DNA from: Candidatus Trichofilum aggregatum
Lineage (GTDB): Bacteria; Chloroflexota; Anaerolineae; Promineifilales; Promineifilaceae
Assembly (NCBI GenBank): GCA_016716885.1
Contig: JADJUV010000104.1
Coordinates: 1 to 33,119, forward strand
Reading direction: 5' to 3'
Length of the DNA stretch: 33,119 nucleotides
Shown here: piece by piece, positions 1 through 8,051 of the stretch
How positions within the stretch are numbered: position 1 is the stretch's first letter
Layout: every line of letters begins with the position of its first letter
Made by a program: the position numbers and the translations under genes
The notes under the pieces: generated by a model
The model's input: the letters and a program-made list of their open reading frames with translations, nothing else
Told to the model about the DNA's origin: nothing
The model's database searches: none

Positions 1-814
1 CCACCTGCCCCGTCGCCAACACCTGTGCCAGCACCGGGTGTGTCACCGGAACCCGTTCCTGTGGCTCATGGTCGGCGCGGCCGCGGTGAGCCAGTAAATG
101 TAAATAACGCTCCTTGCTCTCTTTATCCTCAATCATCAGACCGATAGAGCCAGCATCCGCCGGGGTGAGCTGAATCGCCCAATCCAACGCCTGACCCAGC
201 ACCCGGTTGAGATCAAGCGATTTGTTTAGCTCCTGGTCAATCAGTTGGAACAGGCTCAACTCTTCCACGCGCCGGGCCAGAGCCTGATCGGTACGTTGGA
301 AGAGGACGGCGTTATCAAGCGCCATCGCCGCCTGGTTGGTAAACGCCACCAGCAAATCCAGGTTGGGTTGGGAGAAGACGCCCGTGAAGAGGCGGTTATC
401 TACGTAGACAGCCCCGATGACGCGGCCGCGTGCCCGCAGCGGCGCACACATAATCGAGCGCAATTGATACCCCACCACACTCTGATTCCCGGCAAAACGA
501 TCATCTTCCTGAGCATTGTTCGTCAGGATGGGGTTGCCCGTCGTCGCCGCACGGGTCACAACTGTGCGGCTAATCTCCATCGAACTGCCATCCAACGTTT
601 TCTGATCCACGTTGCGGGCCGCCACCGGACGCAGCTCTCCGGTGAACTCATCATAGAGCATCATGAAACCCCGTTCCGCCCCGGTCAACTGAATGATGGA
701 ATCCATGATCTGGGTCAGCAGTTCTTTCAAATCGAGGGTTGTTCCCAGCCGGGCACTGAGTTCGTACAATGCGGCCAGCCGATCTTGTTGGGTGGGAGTC
801 GCCTGTTTATCCAT
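1..814 (-). CDS. GAF-domain signalling protein (3' end outside window)
   Basis: Reading leftward from an ATG at 814-812 the frame stays open to the window edge, giving about 271 residues with no stop, so the C-terminus is missing. The N-terminus begins MDKQATPTQQDRLAALYELS and leads into a GAF domain (about residues 25-165) containing GAERGFMMLYDE, an NxDxKTLDGSS-like loop, and the SIMCAPLRARGRVIGAVYVDN core. A short helix (TDQALARRVEELNLF-like) links to a second GAF-like segment starting near residue 185. GAF domains bind small ligands and usually sit in front of a kinase, cyclase or phosphatase output; that output is not visible here. The start lies 14 bp beyond the stop of the endonuclease III gene, so the two probably share a transcript. 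The family call is firm; the output function is unknown. Confidence 0.8.
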   Translation of the reverse strand, partial: MDKQATPTQQDRLAALYELSARLGTTLDLKELLTQIMDSIIQLTGAERGFMMLYDEFTGELRPVAARNVDQKTLDGSSMEISRTVVTRAATTGNPILTNNAQEDDRFAGNQSVVGYQLRSIMCAPLRARGRVIGAVYVDNRLFTGVFSQPNLDLLVAFTNQAAMALDNAVLFQRTDQALARRVEELSLFQLIDQELNKSLDLNRVLGQALDWAIQLTPADAGSIGLMIEDKESKERYLHLLAHRGRADHEPQERVPVTHPVLAQVLATGQV

Positions 815-828
815 GTTCTTTGTCCGTA

Positions 829-1509
829 TCATTCACTGCGGTCTGATAGAAATTGCATATCGTCTGCAAAGCACACCTCACATCGGGGTTGGCGGGCCTG
901 GCACACTTCACGCCCGTGCCGGATCAGATTGAGGTGCAATGGGTAAAAGGTGGTGGGATTCCCTGCATTTTCCAATAAATCATGAGCTTTGTCAGCCGTG
1001 ACCTTTGTCTCAATCAGTCCCACACGCTGGCTGATACGATGGACGTGGGTATCTACGGGAAAAGCAGGCCGGTTAAAAGCAAACAGCAGCACGATGGCCG
1101 CCGTTTTGGGGCCGACGCCCTCGATACTGGTGAGCCAGGCTTTGGCTTCGGGCAGGGGCAGATCGGCCAGGAAATCCAGATTCATTGTACCACGCCGCGC
1201 CCAGATGGTGCGTAGAGCGGCCTGGATTCGGGGGCCTTTCTGGCTGGCTAAACCGGCGGGGCGAATGGCATCAATCACCGCCTGTGGGTCAGCATTCATC
1301 ACCGCAACCCAATCGGCAAAATGGGCTTGTAAGGCGGCAAACCCTTTGTCACGGTTGAGATCAGAGGTGGCCTGGGAGAGAATGGTATTGACGAGTTCAG
1401 CGACGGGGTCGAGGCCGGGCTGCCAGTGGGGTGTGCCATACGCGGCCGCGAGCCGTTGCTCAACTGTGTGAAGTTTTGCCTGAGGTGTCAACGGTGTCAC
1501 AGAGTGCAT
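829..1509 (-). CDS. nth: Endonuclease III-type DNA glycosylase/AP lyase, fourth Fe-S cysteine replaced
   Basis: The 226-residue HhH-GPD protein excises oxidised pyrimidines and cleaves the resulting abasic site in base excision repair. The helix-hairpin-helix is SIEGVGPKTAAIVLL (residues 128-142) with the catalytic Lys at 135; the catalytic Asp is D153 in PVDTHVHRIS. Length matches the family (E. coli Nth is 211). The C-terminal [4Fe-4S] loop normally reads C-x6-C-x2-C-x5-C. Here Cys203, Cys210 and Cys213 are present but residue 219, where the last Cys should be, is Gln (FADDMQ). The reading frame is intact across this point, so this is not one of the frameshifts seen elsewhere. The gene lies immediately upstream of the GAF protein. 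The enzyme assignment is confident; whether a cluster forms is uncertain. Confidence 0.9.
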   Translation of the reverse strand: MHSVTPLTPQAKLHTVEQRLAAAYGTPHWQPGLDPVAELVNTILSQATSDLNRDKGFAALQAHFADWVAVMNADPQAVIDAIRPAGLASQKGPRIQAALRTIWARRGTMNLDFLADLPLPEAKAWLTSIEGVGPKTAAIVLLFAFNRPAFPVDTHVHRISQRVGLIETKVTADKAHDLLENAGNPTTFYPLHLNLIRHGREVCQARQPRCEVCFADDMQFLSDRSE

Positions 1510-1703
1510 GGCCTAGATTATAGTCATTCATTGCGGCCGCGTCAGTAATCCCGGCGTGAAATGGGTACACATCCGGTGTGTGGCTGATTGGCGCATCATT
1601 GTGGCGGGTCTCCAGACCGTGCTACTTCGTAAGACACATCCGCTCACCACCTGAGAATGGCGTAACTTCTCCTGTTGGCAGGTGTTTTAGCTCTCAGTTG
1701 TCC

Positions 1704-1731
1704 TTGACAAACAGGGTAATCCTCTTAAAAT
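1704..1731 (+). promoter_or_regulatory. Candidate sigma70-type promoter for acpP
   Basis: A perfect -35 hexamer TTGACA (1704-1709) is followed after 16 bp by TAAAAT (1726-1731, five of six matches to TATAAT). It lies about 70 bp upstream of the acpP start in an otherwise empty 290-bp gap between two divergent genes. A second hint is the run of A/T just after the -10. Assignment is by consensus match only. Confidence 0.6.
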
Positions 1732-1799
1732 TGCCCTGCCCATTTGCCTGAACCGATCAAGCATGGCAACAAACTAATTACTTCCCTGGAGGATTTTCA

Positions 1800-2036
1800 A
1801 TGAGCGATGTACAAGAAAAGATCACGAAGATTATCGTGGACCGTTTGGGGGTAGAAGAAGAGCAGGTTGTACCAGCCGCCAAATTCCGTGAAGATTTGAA
1901 GGCTGATTCTCTGGACCTGGTTGAACTGATTATGGCTTTTGAAGAAGAATTTGGCAGCGAAATCTCTGACGAAGAAGCCCAAAAGATTACGACAGTGGGT
2001 GAAGCGATTTCTTACATTGAAGCACGCGGCGGCTGA
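1800..2036 (+). CDS. acpP: Acyl carrier protein
   Basis: The 78-residue acidic protein carries the growing acyl chain of fatty-acid synthesis on a 4'-phosphopantetheine arm. The attachment site is the DSL motif in KADSLDLVEL, Ser37. The rest follows the ACP fold: an N-terminal helix (DVQEKITKIIVDRLGV), the conserved recognition helix LVELIMAFEEEFGSEISDEEA and a C-terminal EAISYIEARGG. The start is supported by GGAGG at 1788-1792, seven bases before the ATG. It stands alone, without fabD/G/F neighbours, with its own promoter upstream and a strong terminator 38 bp downstream, so it is probably monocistronic. It is one of the few intact short genes here and a good indicator that annotation in this stretch is reliable. 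Confidence 0.97.
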   Translation: MSDVQEKITKIIVDRLGVEEEQVVPAAKFREDLKADSLDLVELIMAFEEEFGSEISDEEAQKITTVGEAISYIEARGG

Positions 2037-2073
2037 GAATCATCACTCTCAAACAACGACTAACTACCAGAAG

Positions 2074-2106
2074 AGACGATGCCGGGCATCGTCTTTTTTA
2101 TTTTTG
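2074..2106 (+). terminator. Rho-independent terminator of acpP
   Basis: Nine-base-pair stem AGACGATGC (2074-2082) / GCATCGTCT (2086-2094) with a CGG loop, followed by TTTTTATTTTT. It sits 38 bp after the acpP stop codon. Confidence 0.9.
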
Positions 2107-2137
2107 GGAAGGAACTCTGGGAACTAGGAGAACTCTT

Positions 2138-2760
2138 TTATGGCCTGGTTGTTCTAAACTGCCAGAGGAACAGCGCGGCCGCAACCCCAAACCCTACCCC
2201 ATTCAACCATACGCCGGGGCCAATCCCTACGTCCCGCGCCAGGGCGTTGATGATGGCCGGGCGCAGCGCCAGGTAAGCCCAGGTGGGCAGAATCACCCCG
2301 GCTAAAGCCAGGACAACAAGCAGAAGGGGGAGCGCGGCCGCGAATTTCCCCCGCAACCAGTGACTCCCCACCGCCACCAGACCCACCCCACCCACCAAAA
2401 CCAGCCGCATCAGCCACTCCGACCGGGGTTCAAAACGAATTGCATCTAACGACGGGAAAGCCAACCAGGCGACCGCCACCGCCAGCAGCCGCACCAGCCA
2501 GGTCTGCCACCGGTTCTGCCAGGTGACGGTGATCAAGGCGATTAAAAGCCCCAACAAAATGGGCGGCAAATAGAAGAGGTCACGCCCCGCGCTGATTTGC
2601 CCGGCACGGACTTCCGGCAGGAATTTAACCCACTCCCCATCTCCAACCCGATCAACTGTAAACCCGCCACTGGCCCTGGCAGCCACACCAGCCAATACCC
2701 CAACAAAATGGCGGTGAAGTTGAGGTAGAGGATGGTTTGGCGGCGGGGGGAAGTGGGCAT
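2138..2760 (-). CDS. Hypothetical polytopic membrane protein (one frameshift)
   Basis: Two overlapping frames join into one membrane protein of about 207 residues. The N-terminal frame (from ATG 2760) gives MPTSPRRQTILYLNFTAILLGYWLVWLPGPVAG then LIGLEMG. The downstream frame continues GEWVKFLPEVRAGQISAGRDLFYLPPI and runs to 2138. The junction is a run of four C (2635-2638, G on the coding strand) where one extra base would restore the frame. About five hydrophobic segments follow (YLPPILLGLLIALITV, WLVRLLAVAVAWLAF, LMRLVLVGGVGLVAVG, ALPLLLVVLALAGVIL, VWLNGVGFGVAAALFLW). No enzymatic motif is visible. It begins 21 bp after the reconstructed stop of the ChlI-type ATPase, so it is the likely second gene of that operon. 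I do not recognise the family with certainty. Confidence 0.6.
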
Positions 2761-2781
2761 GGGGGGTTATTGGTGTATTGG

Positions 2782-3932
2782 TTATTGGTTATTGGTGGCG
2801 AGGTGTTCTTCGAGCAGATGATGGAGTTGGGAGTCTTCTTTCTCTTGCTCGACGAGGACTTGATCGAGTGAGGTACTCTGGCGCAGGCCGAGAGAGAGCA
2901 GGGTCACGGCCTGAATATCGGCGGGGTAACTTCGAGGCGGTCATCCGCGGCCGCGTGCGCTCGTGCCGCTTCAAATAAGGTAATCTCCGCCCGGTTGGAA
3001 TCTATCCGCACCTGTTGTACCAGTTCCAGCCCCAACTCCCTGGCCGCAGGGGCAATCGATACCTGGGGCAATTTGTCCCGTGCCGCCTGGATTTCCGCGG
3101 CCATGGCCAGGGTGGCGTCAGCATACGCGGCCGCGAACGCATCCGGGTTTTGGCGGTATAGGGCAGTCCGCTCAAACACCTGGTACCGCTCCTCTTTGTG
3201 GGTTAACCCGCGCACCACGGCCCGCAGCCCAAACCGATCCATCAGTTGCGGCCGCAGTCGTCCTTCTTCCGGGTTCATGGAGCCAATCAGCAAAAAGCGG
3301 GCACGGTAGGTGAATTTGAGCGGCCCACGACGCACGGTGTACTGCCCTTGCGCGGCCGCGTCCAAAATCGCATCCGCAATCGTGTCATCCAGCAGATTCA
3401 CCTCGTCAATGTACAACAAATTGTTATCCGCCAGCGACAGCAACCCCCGCTCCAACCGGACGCGCTGTTTTTCCAGGGCGTACCGCTCATCTATGCCACC
3501 CACCACATCTTCCATCCGGGCATTCAGCGGCAACTCCACAATCCGTGTCTGCATCGCTTCGGTGAGCGGTTCACCGTAGGCCGCTTTTTTGGCACAATCG
3601 GTACAAATTGCCGCCATCCCCCCGGCTTCTAGCATCGCTTCGGTGCAGCCGTTCACACATTTGCTTTGTCGTGCATAGGGCAACAAATCCACCAGCGAAC
3701 GCACGGCCGTCGTTTTGGCTGTGCCGCGTGGCCCTACCAGCAGCACCCCGCCCACACGCGGGTTAATCATCGCCAGCAGCAAGGCCAGTTTCATCTCCAC
3801 CTGCCCCACAATGGCGGCAAATGGGTGCAGCTCGACCTCAGCCAGCCCTAAGTCCACATCCGGGGCGGTGATGATTTTGTGCGCCGGGCTTTCTAGCAAA
3901 AGTTCAAGGAGTTTGGAGCGGGGTTGAGGCAT
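2782..3932 (-). CDS. ChlI/BchI-type AAA+ ATPase, magnesium chelatase subunit I family (frameshift near 3' end)
   Basis: This is an AAA+ ATPase of the ChlI/MoxR clade. Walker A is GPRGTAKTT (residues 67-75), Walker B is LLYIDE (172-177), and sensor/arginine-finger elements follow in IGSMNPEEGRLRPQLMDRFGLR. A four-cysteine insert (C92, C96, C110, C113) could bind a metal. The uninterrupted frame stops at 2904, but the conserved C-terminus DIQAVTLLSLGLRQST...LLEEHLATNNQ continues in another frame to a stop at 2782-2784, so one base is missing near 2921-2926. In phototrophs this subunit drives Mg insertion into protoporphyrin; no ChlD/ChlH or pigment gene is nearby, so a MoxR-like remodelling role is at least as likely. 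The next gene downstream encodes a membrane protein. Confidence 0.85.
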
Positions 3933-3939
3933 AAGGAAG

Positions 3940-3975
3940 TGGGAAGTGAGCAGTTAGCAGTAAGCAGTTAAAGGT
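3940..3975. repeat. Short degenerate tandem repeat, AGCAGTT-type
   Basis: The gap between the thioesterase and the ATPase is made of near-copies of AGCAGTTA/AGCAGTAA preceded by GGAAGTGGGAAGTG. A related low-complexity tract built from GGTTATTGGT units lies at 2764-2797, overlapping the end of the ATPase gene. Function unknown. Confidence 0.5.
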
Positions 3976-4451
3976 TGCCTTGTTTGCGTTGTTCGAGACG
4001 GTAGGCCTGGCGTGCGGCCGCGCGTTCGTAACTCTCTCGTTCGGCATCCGTTTCACACAAGATGGGGGGGCACGTGAATGGGTCGGCCATCTTCGCCCAG
4101 CGCGACGTAGACAAAATAGGCGGTGTTGGTGTGGGTGGTTTGCCCGCTGATGACATTCTCGGCGGTCACCACCACGCGGGTTTCCATCGAACTGCGCCCC
4201 ACCCAGGTCACTTCCGCCTGCACCGTCAACAAGTCGCCAATGTGAACCGGTGAATGGAAAAACATGGAGTCTACGGCCACGGTGACGCTGGGGCGGCGGG
4301 CATGTTTGGTGGCGGTCATGCCCCCGGCTTCGTCACACAACTTCATGATGAGGCCACCGTGGACATTGCCCAGGTTGTTGGCATCCCCCACGCCCATTAA
4401 AACGGTGAGGGTAATACGGGAATCACGAACGGGTTTAGCATCCATAAACAT
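3968..4451 (-). CDS. Acyl-CoA thioesterase, hotdog fold (frameshift near 3' end)
   Basis: The protein hydrolyses acyl-CoA thioesters and belongs to the YciA/BFIT-like hotdog group. Diagnostic segments are DANNLGNVHGGLIMKLCDEAGG (split here as DANNLGNVHGG + LIMKLCDEAGG, carrying the conserved Asn/His-Gly-Gly and the acidic catalytic residue), then VAVDSMFFHSPVHIGD and GRSSMETRVVV. The open frame ends at 4053 after HVPPHLV, but shifting past a seven-G run (4064-4070) gives the typical tail HVPPILCETDAERESYERAAARQ up to 4 bp short of the tandem repeat's end, with a stop at 3968-3970. The reconstruction is about 160 residues, the usual length. The run probably carries one surplus base. It lies in the same direction as the ChlI-type ATPase, 35 bp upstream of it. 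Confidence 0.85.
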
Positions 4452-4495
4452 ATTGCGGGGTACGTGGTACGTATTTCGATGCGCGACGCACCCCG

Positions 4496-4849
4496 TTAAT
4501 CCATATCGGGTCGCGTCTCGGAAATGTAGGAGAACCGTTCCGGGAACTCCTCGAACATATCAATGAGGCTGTAGGGCAGGGCACGGAAGTTGGGGGGCAA
4601 AGGTGCGCCGGAAGGGATGGGGGGGCGTTGCGGCCGCGCCGGGACTTTCATCTTGCGTGGTTCACTGATCAGGGAGCGTTTCCGCAGCATCCGTTGATCA
4701 TCACTCAGGAAGGCCAGGTACTCACCACGCGGGTTATACACCTCACGCCCCACCACAAACCCTAACCATTCCCCATCCGCATTAAACAAATGGCCTTGAT
4801 GAAAAATACCGACCCATTCGCCATCGGAACGATAAATTGGCACTGTCAT
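4496..4849 (-). CDS. 4-fold beta-flower-like domain protein
   Basis: A 117-residue protein with three visible short beta-type repeats: IYRSDGEWVGIF, LFNADGEWLGFV and VYNPRGEYLAFL. This G-E-W/Y-hydrophobic pattern resembles the small 4-fold beta-flower domain seen in bacterial proteins of unknown role. The C-terminal half is proline-rich (VPARPQRPPIPSGAPLPP) and then amphipathic (SLIDMFEEFPERFSY). There is no signal peptide or membrane segment, so it is probably cytoplasmic. The start codon at 4849 follows a weak AGGAATG-like sequence. The next gene in the same direction is the thioesterase, 44 bp away. The name reflects fold resemblance recalled from sequence pattern; function is unknown. Confidence 0.65.
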   Translation of the reverse strand: MTVPIYRSDGEWVGIFHQGHLFNADGEWLGFVVGREVYNPRGEYLAFLSDDQRMLRKRSLISEPRKMKVPARPQRPPIPSGAPLPPNFRALPYSLIDMFEEFPERFSYISETRPDMD

Positions 4850-4969
4850 TCCTGTTTACTCCCAAAACTACACAAACAGTTCAACCGGATGAACTAATCC
4901 AGACTCAGGTGAGAATATATTAGCGTATTCCAGCCAAAATGAGAAACAGGCATAATTGCCATTACCCGT

Positions 4970-4975
4970 TATAAT
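4970..4975 (+). promoter_or_regulatory. Candidate -10 box upstream of the ABC transporter
   Basis: A perfect TATAAT occurs at 4970-4975 in the 253-bp divergent gap, with no convincing -35 hexamer 17 bp upstream (CAGGCA). It would place a start site about 120 bp before the ABC transporter ATG. Confidence 0.3.
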
Positions 4976-5025
4976 CTGCCATAAGATATTTATCTAATGC
5001 ACACCACAATTGGCAGAGTAAAAAC

Positions 5026-5060
5026 GAGTTCCTAGAGTTCCCTCAGTTCCGACGAGTTCC
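5026..5060. repeat. GAGTTCC short-repeat tract
   Basis: Four near-copies of GAGTTCC (5026, 5035, 5044 as CAGTTCC, 5054) spaced 9-10 bp apart lie before the ABC transporter. The same motif appears in opposite orientation (GGAACTC, GGAACTA, AGAACTC) at 2111-2135 after the acpP terminator. Confidence 0.55.
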
Positions 5061-5102
5061 TCTTTACCCCGTTCAATTGCCCGGACGCATTCAATTCCCC
5101 TG

Positions 5103-6865
5103 ATGAATCAACTTGAATTTGCTGTTGAAACCAGTTATCACACCAGATCAAGCACAGCCTTGCGTTGGGTCTGGTCACACATTCGCCGCCAATACTGGCT
5201 GATTATCATTTTGTTTGTCGGCGCATTCGGGAATGCAGCCCTGGCAGCCCAGATTCCAATCTTGATTGGGCGGGCGTTTAATGCGGCCCAGGAGAGTCCA
5301 GCCGATATCAATGTGATTGCCGCGGCCGCAATCAGTATCATCATCGGCCAGATTGTACGCGCTGTCCTGCAACTGGGACGCAACTTCTCCGCCTCTGTCA
5401 TCGGGGAGCGGCTGGAACGAGACGCCCGCGAAGAGCTTTACCTGAGCCTGCTCGGCAAAAGCATGACCTTCCACGGTCTGCAACCTGTCGGCGATACGAT
5501 GGCCCGCGCCACCAACGATGTCCGCGAAATGAACCTGATGGTGTATCCGGGGCTGAATCTCGTTATCGGCTCAGCCAACTTTATCCTGCTCCCCATCATC
5601 ACTGCTCCCAGCTACCATCCGCAGCTTCTTCTGGCCCCTCTCTTCTTCACCATCACCTATTTTTTGGCCCTCATCCGCTACATTGGCGTCCTCTCCCCCA
5701 TCTCCGACCGGGTGCGGCAATCGTTCGGCTTTCTGAACAGCCGCCTGGCCGAAGCGATGGACGGCATCGAAAACGGTCAAAGCTACGGCCCAGGAAGAGC
5801 AGGAAGTCACCCTCTTTCGTCCAACGCCCAAACGGTGCGCGATGCGGTGGTGGATCAAGGTCGCGTTGAAGCCCGTTTTTTGCCCCTGCTGCTCCAGGGC
5901 ATCACCACCGCCATTGGCTTCACCCATGCCCTGCTGCTGTATCAGGCGGGGCAGCTAACAGTCGGAGATGTGATCGCCTACATGGGGTTGCTGACCCTGT
6001 TCGGCTTCCCCACCTTTGTCTCCCTGACCGCATATTCTCAGGTATCACGCGGTATGGCCGGGGCACGGCGCATCCTGGAATTGATGAAAATGGAGACGGA
6101 ACTGGGGGAAAATCAGACCGGGTATCATGGCACGATGTCTGGTGCAATCCAATTTGAAGGGGTCAGTTTTGGGTATGGTGGGGCGAATGGGGTGTTGCAT
6201 GACATCTCGTTTGCGGTGGAACCGGGGGAAACGGTCGCCATCGTGGGGCAGACGGGCGCGGGCAAAGCACCCTGGCCAAGCTGCTCAATCGCACCTATGA
6301 TGTCAGTGCCGGGCGGGTGCTGGTGGATGGGGTGGATGTGCGGGATTGGCAGTTAGCTTCATTACGTCAACAGATTTCCATCATAGAGCAGGATATTTTT
6401 CTCTTTTCGCGCACGATTGCGGAAAATATCGCCTTTGGCTGCCCGGATGGGACGCAGGAGATGATTGAAGAAGCGGCCAGAGCGGCCCAGGCGCATGAGT
6501 TTATTTTGAACTTTAAGGATGGATATGAGACGGTAATCGGGGAGCGGGGGGTGACGCTTTCTGGGGGGCAGCGGCAGCGATTGGCATTAGCACGGGCGTT
6601 TTTGACGCGGCCGCGTATCCTCATCCTCGACGATTCTACCAGTGCGGTGGACAGTGCCACCGAGGATAAAATACAGCAGGCGATTGCTCACGCGGCCGCG
6701 CACCAGACCACCATCCTCATCACCCATCGCCTCTCCCAAATCCGCTGGGCCGATAAGGTGATCCTGCTGCGCCGGGGCCACCTCGTCGCCATCGGCAACC
6801 ATGATTCGTTGATGGCGTCGTATCCGGCGTATCGGCGCATTTTTGAACAGTATAAAGATGAATGA
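5103..6865 (+). CDS. ABC exporter, fused permease-ATPase (three indels)
   Basis: An MsbA-type half-transporter of about 587 residues after repair: six membrane helices (starting SHIRRQYWLIIILFVGAFGNA), then a nucleotide-binding domain with Walker A GQTGAGK(ST), signature LSGGQRQRLALARAF, Walker B ILILDDSTSAVD and H-loop ILITHRLSQI. It would work as a dimer exporting lipids, peptides or drugs; the substrate is unknown. Three indels are visible. A deletion in AAA at 6264-6266 breaks Walker A, so the frame splits at about 6300. A surplus A in 5770-5773 and a loss near 5818-5822 cancel each other, scrambling residues that should read ETVKATAQEEQEVTLFR. The ATG at 5103 has only a weak ribosome-binding site. 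The next ORF starts at the base after the stop. Confidence 0.88.
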
Positions 6866-7093
6866 ATGAGGTGCGTGGTGAAACCACTTGTCTACTGGTG
6901 TCGTTGGCATGAAGCAAAATTGAGGCTACGCGGCCGCGATCCCCATGCCATCTGGGGTGAACTGGTCTACGCTGATCATATAGAGTCATTCCACTTTGAT
7001 CTGCAACACAGCATCCTTACCCGCGGCGAGGCAGAGCAACAGCAGCAACTACATTTAGACGAAATGGGAGTCGAGAAACATGTCAGCAGTTGA
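6866..7093 (+). CDS. Small hypothetical protein between ABC transporter and M28 peptidase
   Basis: A 75-residue ORF starts at the base after the ABC transporter stop and overlaps the peptidase start by 14 bp, an arrangement typical of translational coupling. It reads MRCVVKPLVYWCRWHEAKL...GELVYADHIESFHFDLQ...EQQQQLHLDEMG and is charged and soluble, with no signal peptide. It contains one GCGGCCGC octamer (as RGRD). An internal ATG is absent before residue 60, so the start is the first codon. I recognise no family. The position favours a real gene, but it could be a chance ORF. Confidence 0.4.
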   Translation: MRCVVKPLVYWCRWHEAKLRLRGRDPHAIWGELVYADHIESFHFDLQHSILTRGEAEQQQQLHLDEMGVEKHVSS

Positions 7094-8045
7094 TTTCACC
7101 AGCCCTATCACCCAATGGGATCAGACATGGAGCCAACAATTCCCGGTGCGGCTGACCCGCAAACAAAAAGACGCCTTTCTGCACGAAATCGAGCAGGAAC
7201 TCCGGGCGCGGGGTCTGGTTACGGAACATATCCAGGCCCGCCACCTGCTCCAAAACCACAACCTCGTCACCGTATGCGAAAAGCCGCAGATCATCTTCAC
7301 CGCCCATTACGACACCCCCACCATCGCCCCATTCTGGCTGTCTGGCCTGCTCAACCTGCTCGGTCACACCCGGCAAATCATGGCCATGGTGGTGTTGATA
7401 GGCATTTTGTGGCTGCCCCTGCTGCTCCAAATCCTGCTCCCGGCCTACATTCCTGCCCTCAACTTCCTCTTCAACGCCCTCTACCTTCTCATCTTCCTCT
7501 CCTTCATCTCCCTTTTCATTCCCAATCCCCACAACCGGGAAGACAACACCAGCGGCGTCATTGGGCTGATGGCGCTGGCGGAGTGGCTGAAGGACAAACC
7601 GGAGATGCAGCAGGGAGTACAACTGGCGTTTTTGGATAACGAGGAGTGGGGGTTGTTAGGCTCGAACAGTTTGAAGCAGGTGTGGACGAAGAAGGGACAC
7701 CCGTACCAGGACGCCCTGATCATAAACCTGGATTGTATTTCTCGCGGCCGCATCCCTCTCCTCGCCTACCACAAACAAAGCCGCGTGGCCGAGCAACTGC
7801 TGCCCTATCTACGCCAGGTCATGCCCCAAACCCTCTGCCTGGACATGAAATGGCTCCCCCTCTCCGACAATTTCACCTTCAAAGAACTGGGGGCGGTAGA
7901 TATTTCCTTTGTAGACCCAAGCATTATTCCGGGTGGTTACGTCATTCGCCGCATCCATGCCCCCTCCGATAACGACTTTGATCCGTCTCATACCGCCTTA
8001 CTCATCAAGGCTCTGATCTCGTTTATTAACGCCACTGCCCGATGA
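7080..8045 (+). CDS. M28-family zinc aminopeptidase-like membrane protein
   Basis: A 321-residue intact protein with the M28 metallopeptidase pattern. The first zinc ligand is His76 in FTAHYDTP; the bridging Asp is D155 in EDNTSGV; the catalytic Glu/ligand pair lies in FLDNEEWG (188-189); a late His appears in DPSHTALL. Two hydrophobic segments (about 98-122 and 128-148) are inserted between the first and second ligands, so the enzyme is probably membrane-anchored with its active site on one face. M28 enzymes remove N-terminal amino acids or process peptides; the substrate here is unknown. GGGAG at 7066-7070 supports the ATG at 7080. It follows the ABC exporter in the same direction, so export and trimming of a peptide is conceivable but unproven. 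Confidence 0.85.
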   Translation: MSAVDFTSPITQWDQTWSQQFPVRLTRKQKDAFLHEIEQELRARGLVTEHIQARHLLQNHNLVTVCEKPQIIFTAHYDTPTIAPFWLSGLLNLLGHTRQIMAMVVLIGILWLPLLLQILLPAYIPALNFLFNALYLLIFLSFISLFIPNPHNREDNTSGVIGLMALAEWLKDKPEMQQGVQLAFLDNEEWGLLGSNSLKQVWTKKGHPYQDALIINLDCISRGRIPLLAYHKQSRVAEQLLPYLRQVMPQTLCLDMKWLPLSDNFTFKELGAVDISFVDPSIIPGGYVIRRIHAPSDNDFDPSHTALLIKALISFINATAR

Positions 8046-8051
8046 TCTATC

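Noticed and set aside
245..946. Plus-strand 233-codon ORF
   Set aside because: It is antisense to the GAF protein and endonuclease III, whose motifs are unmistakable.
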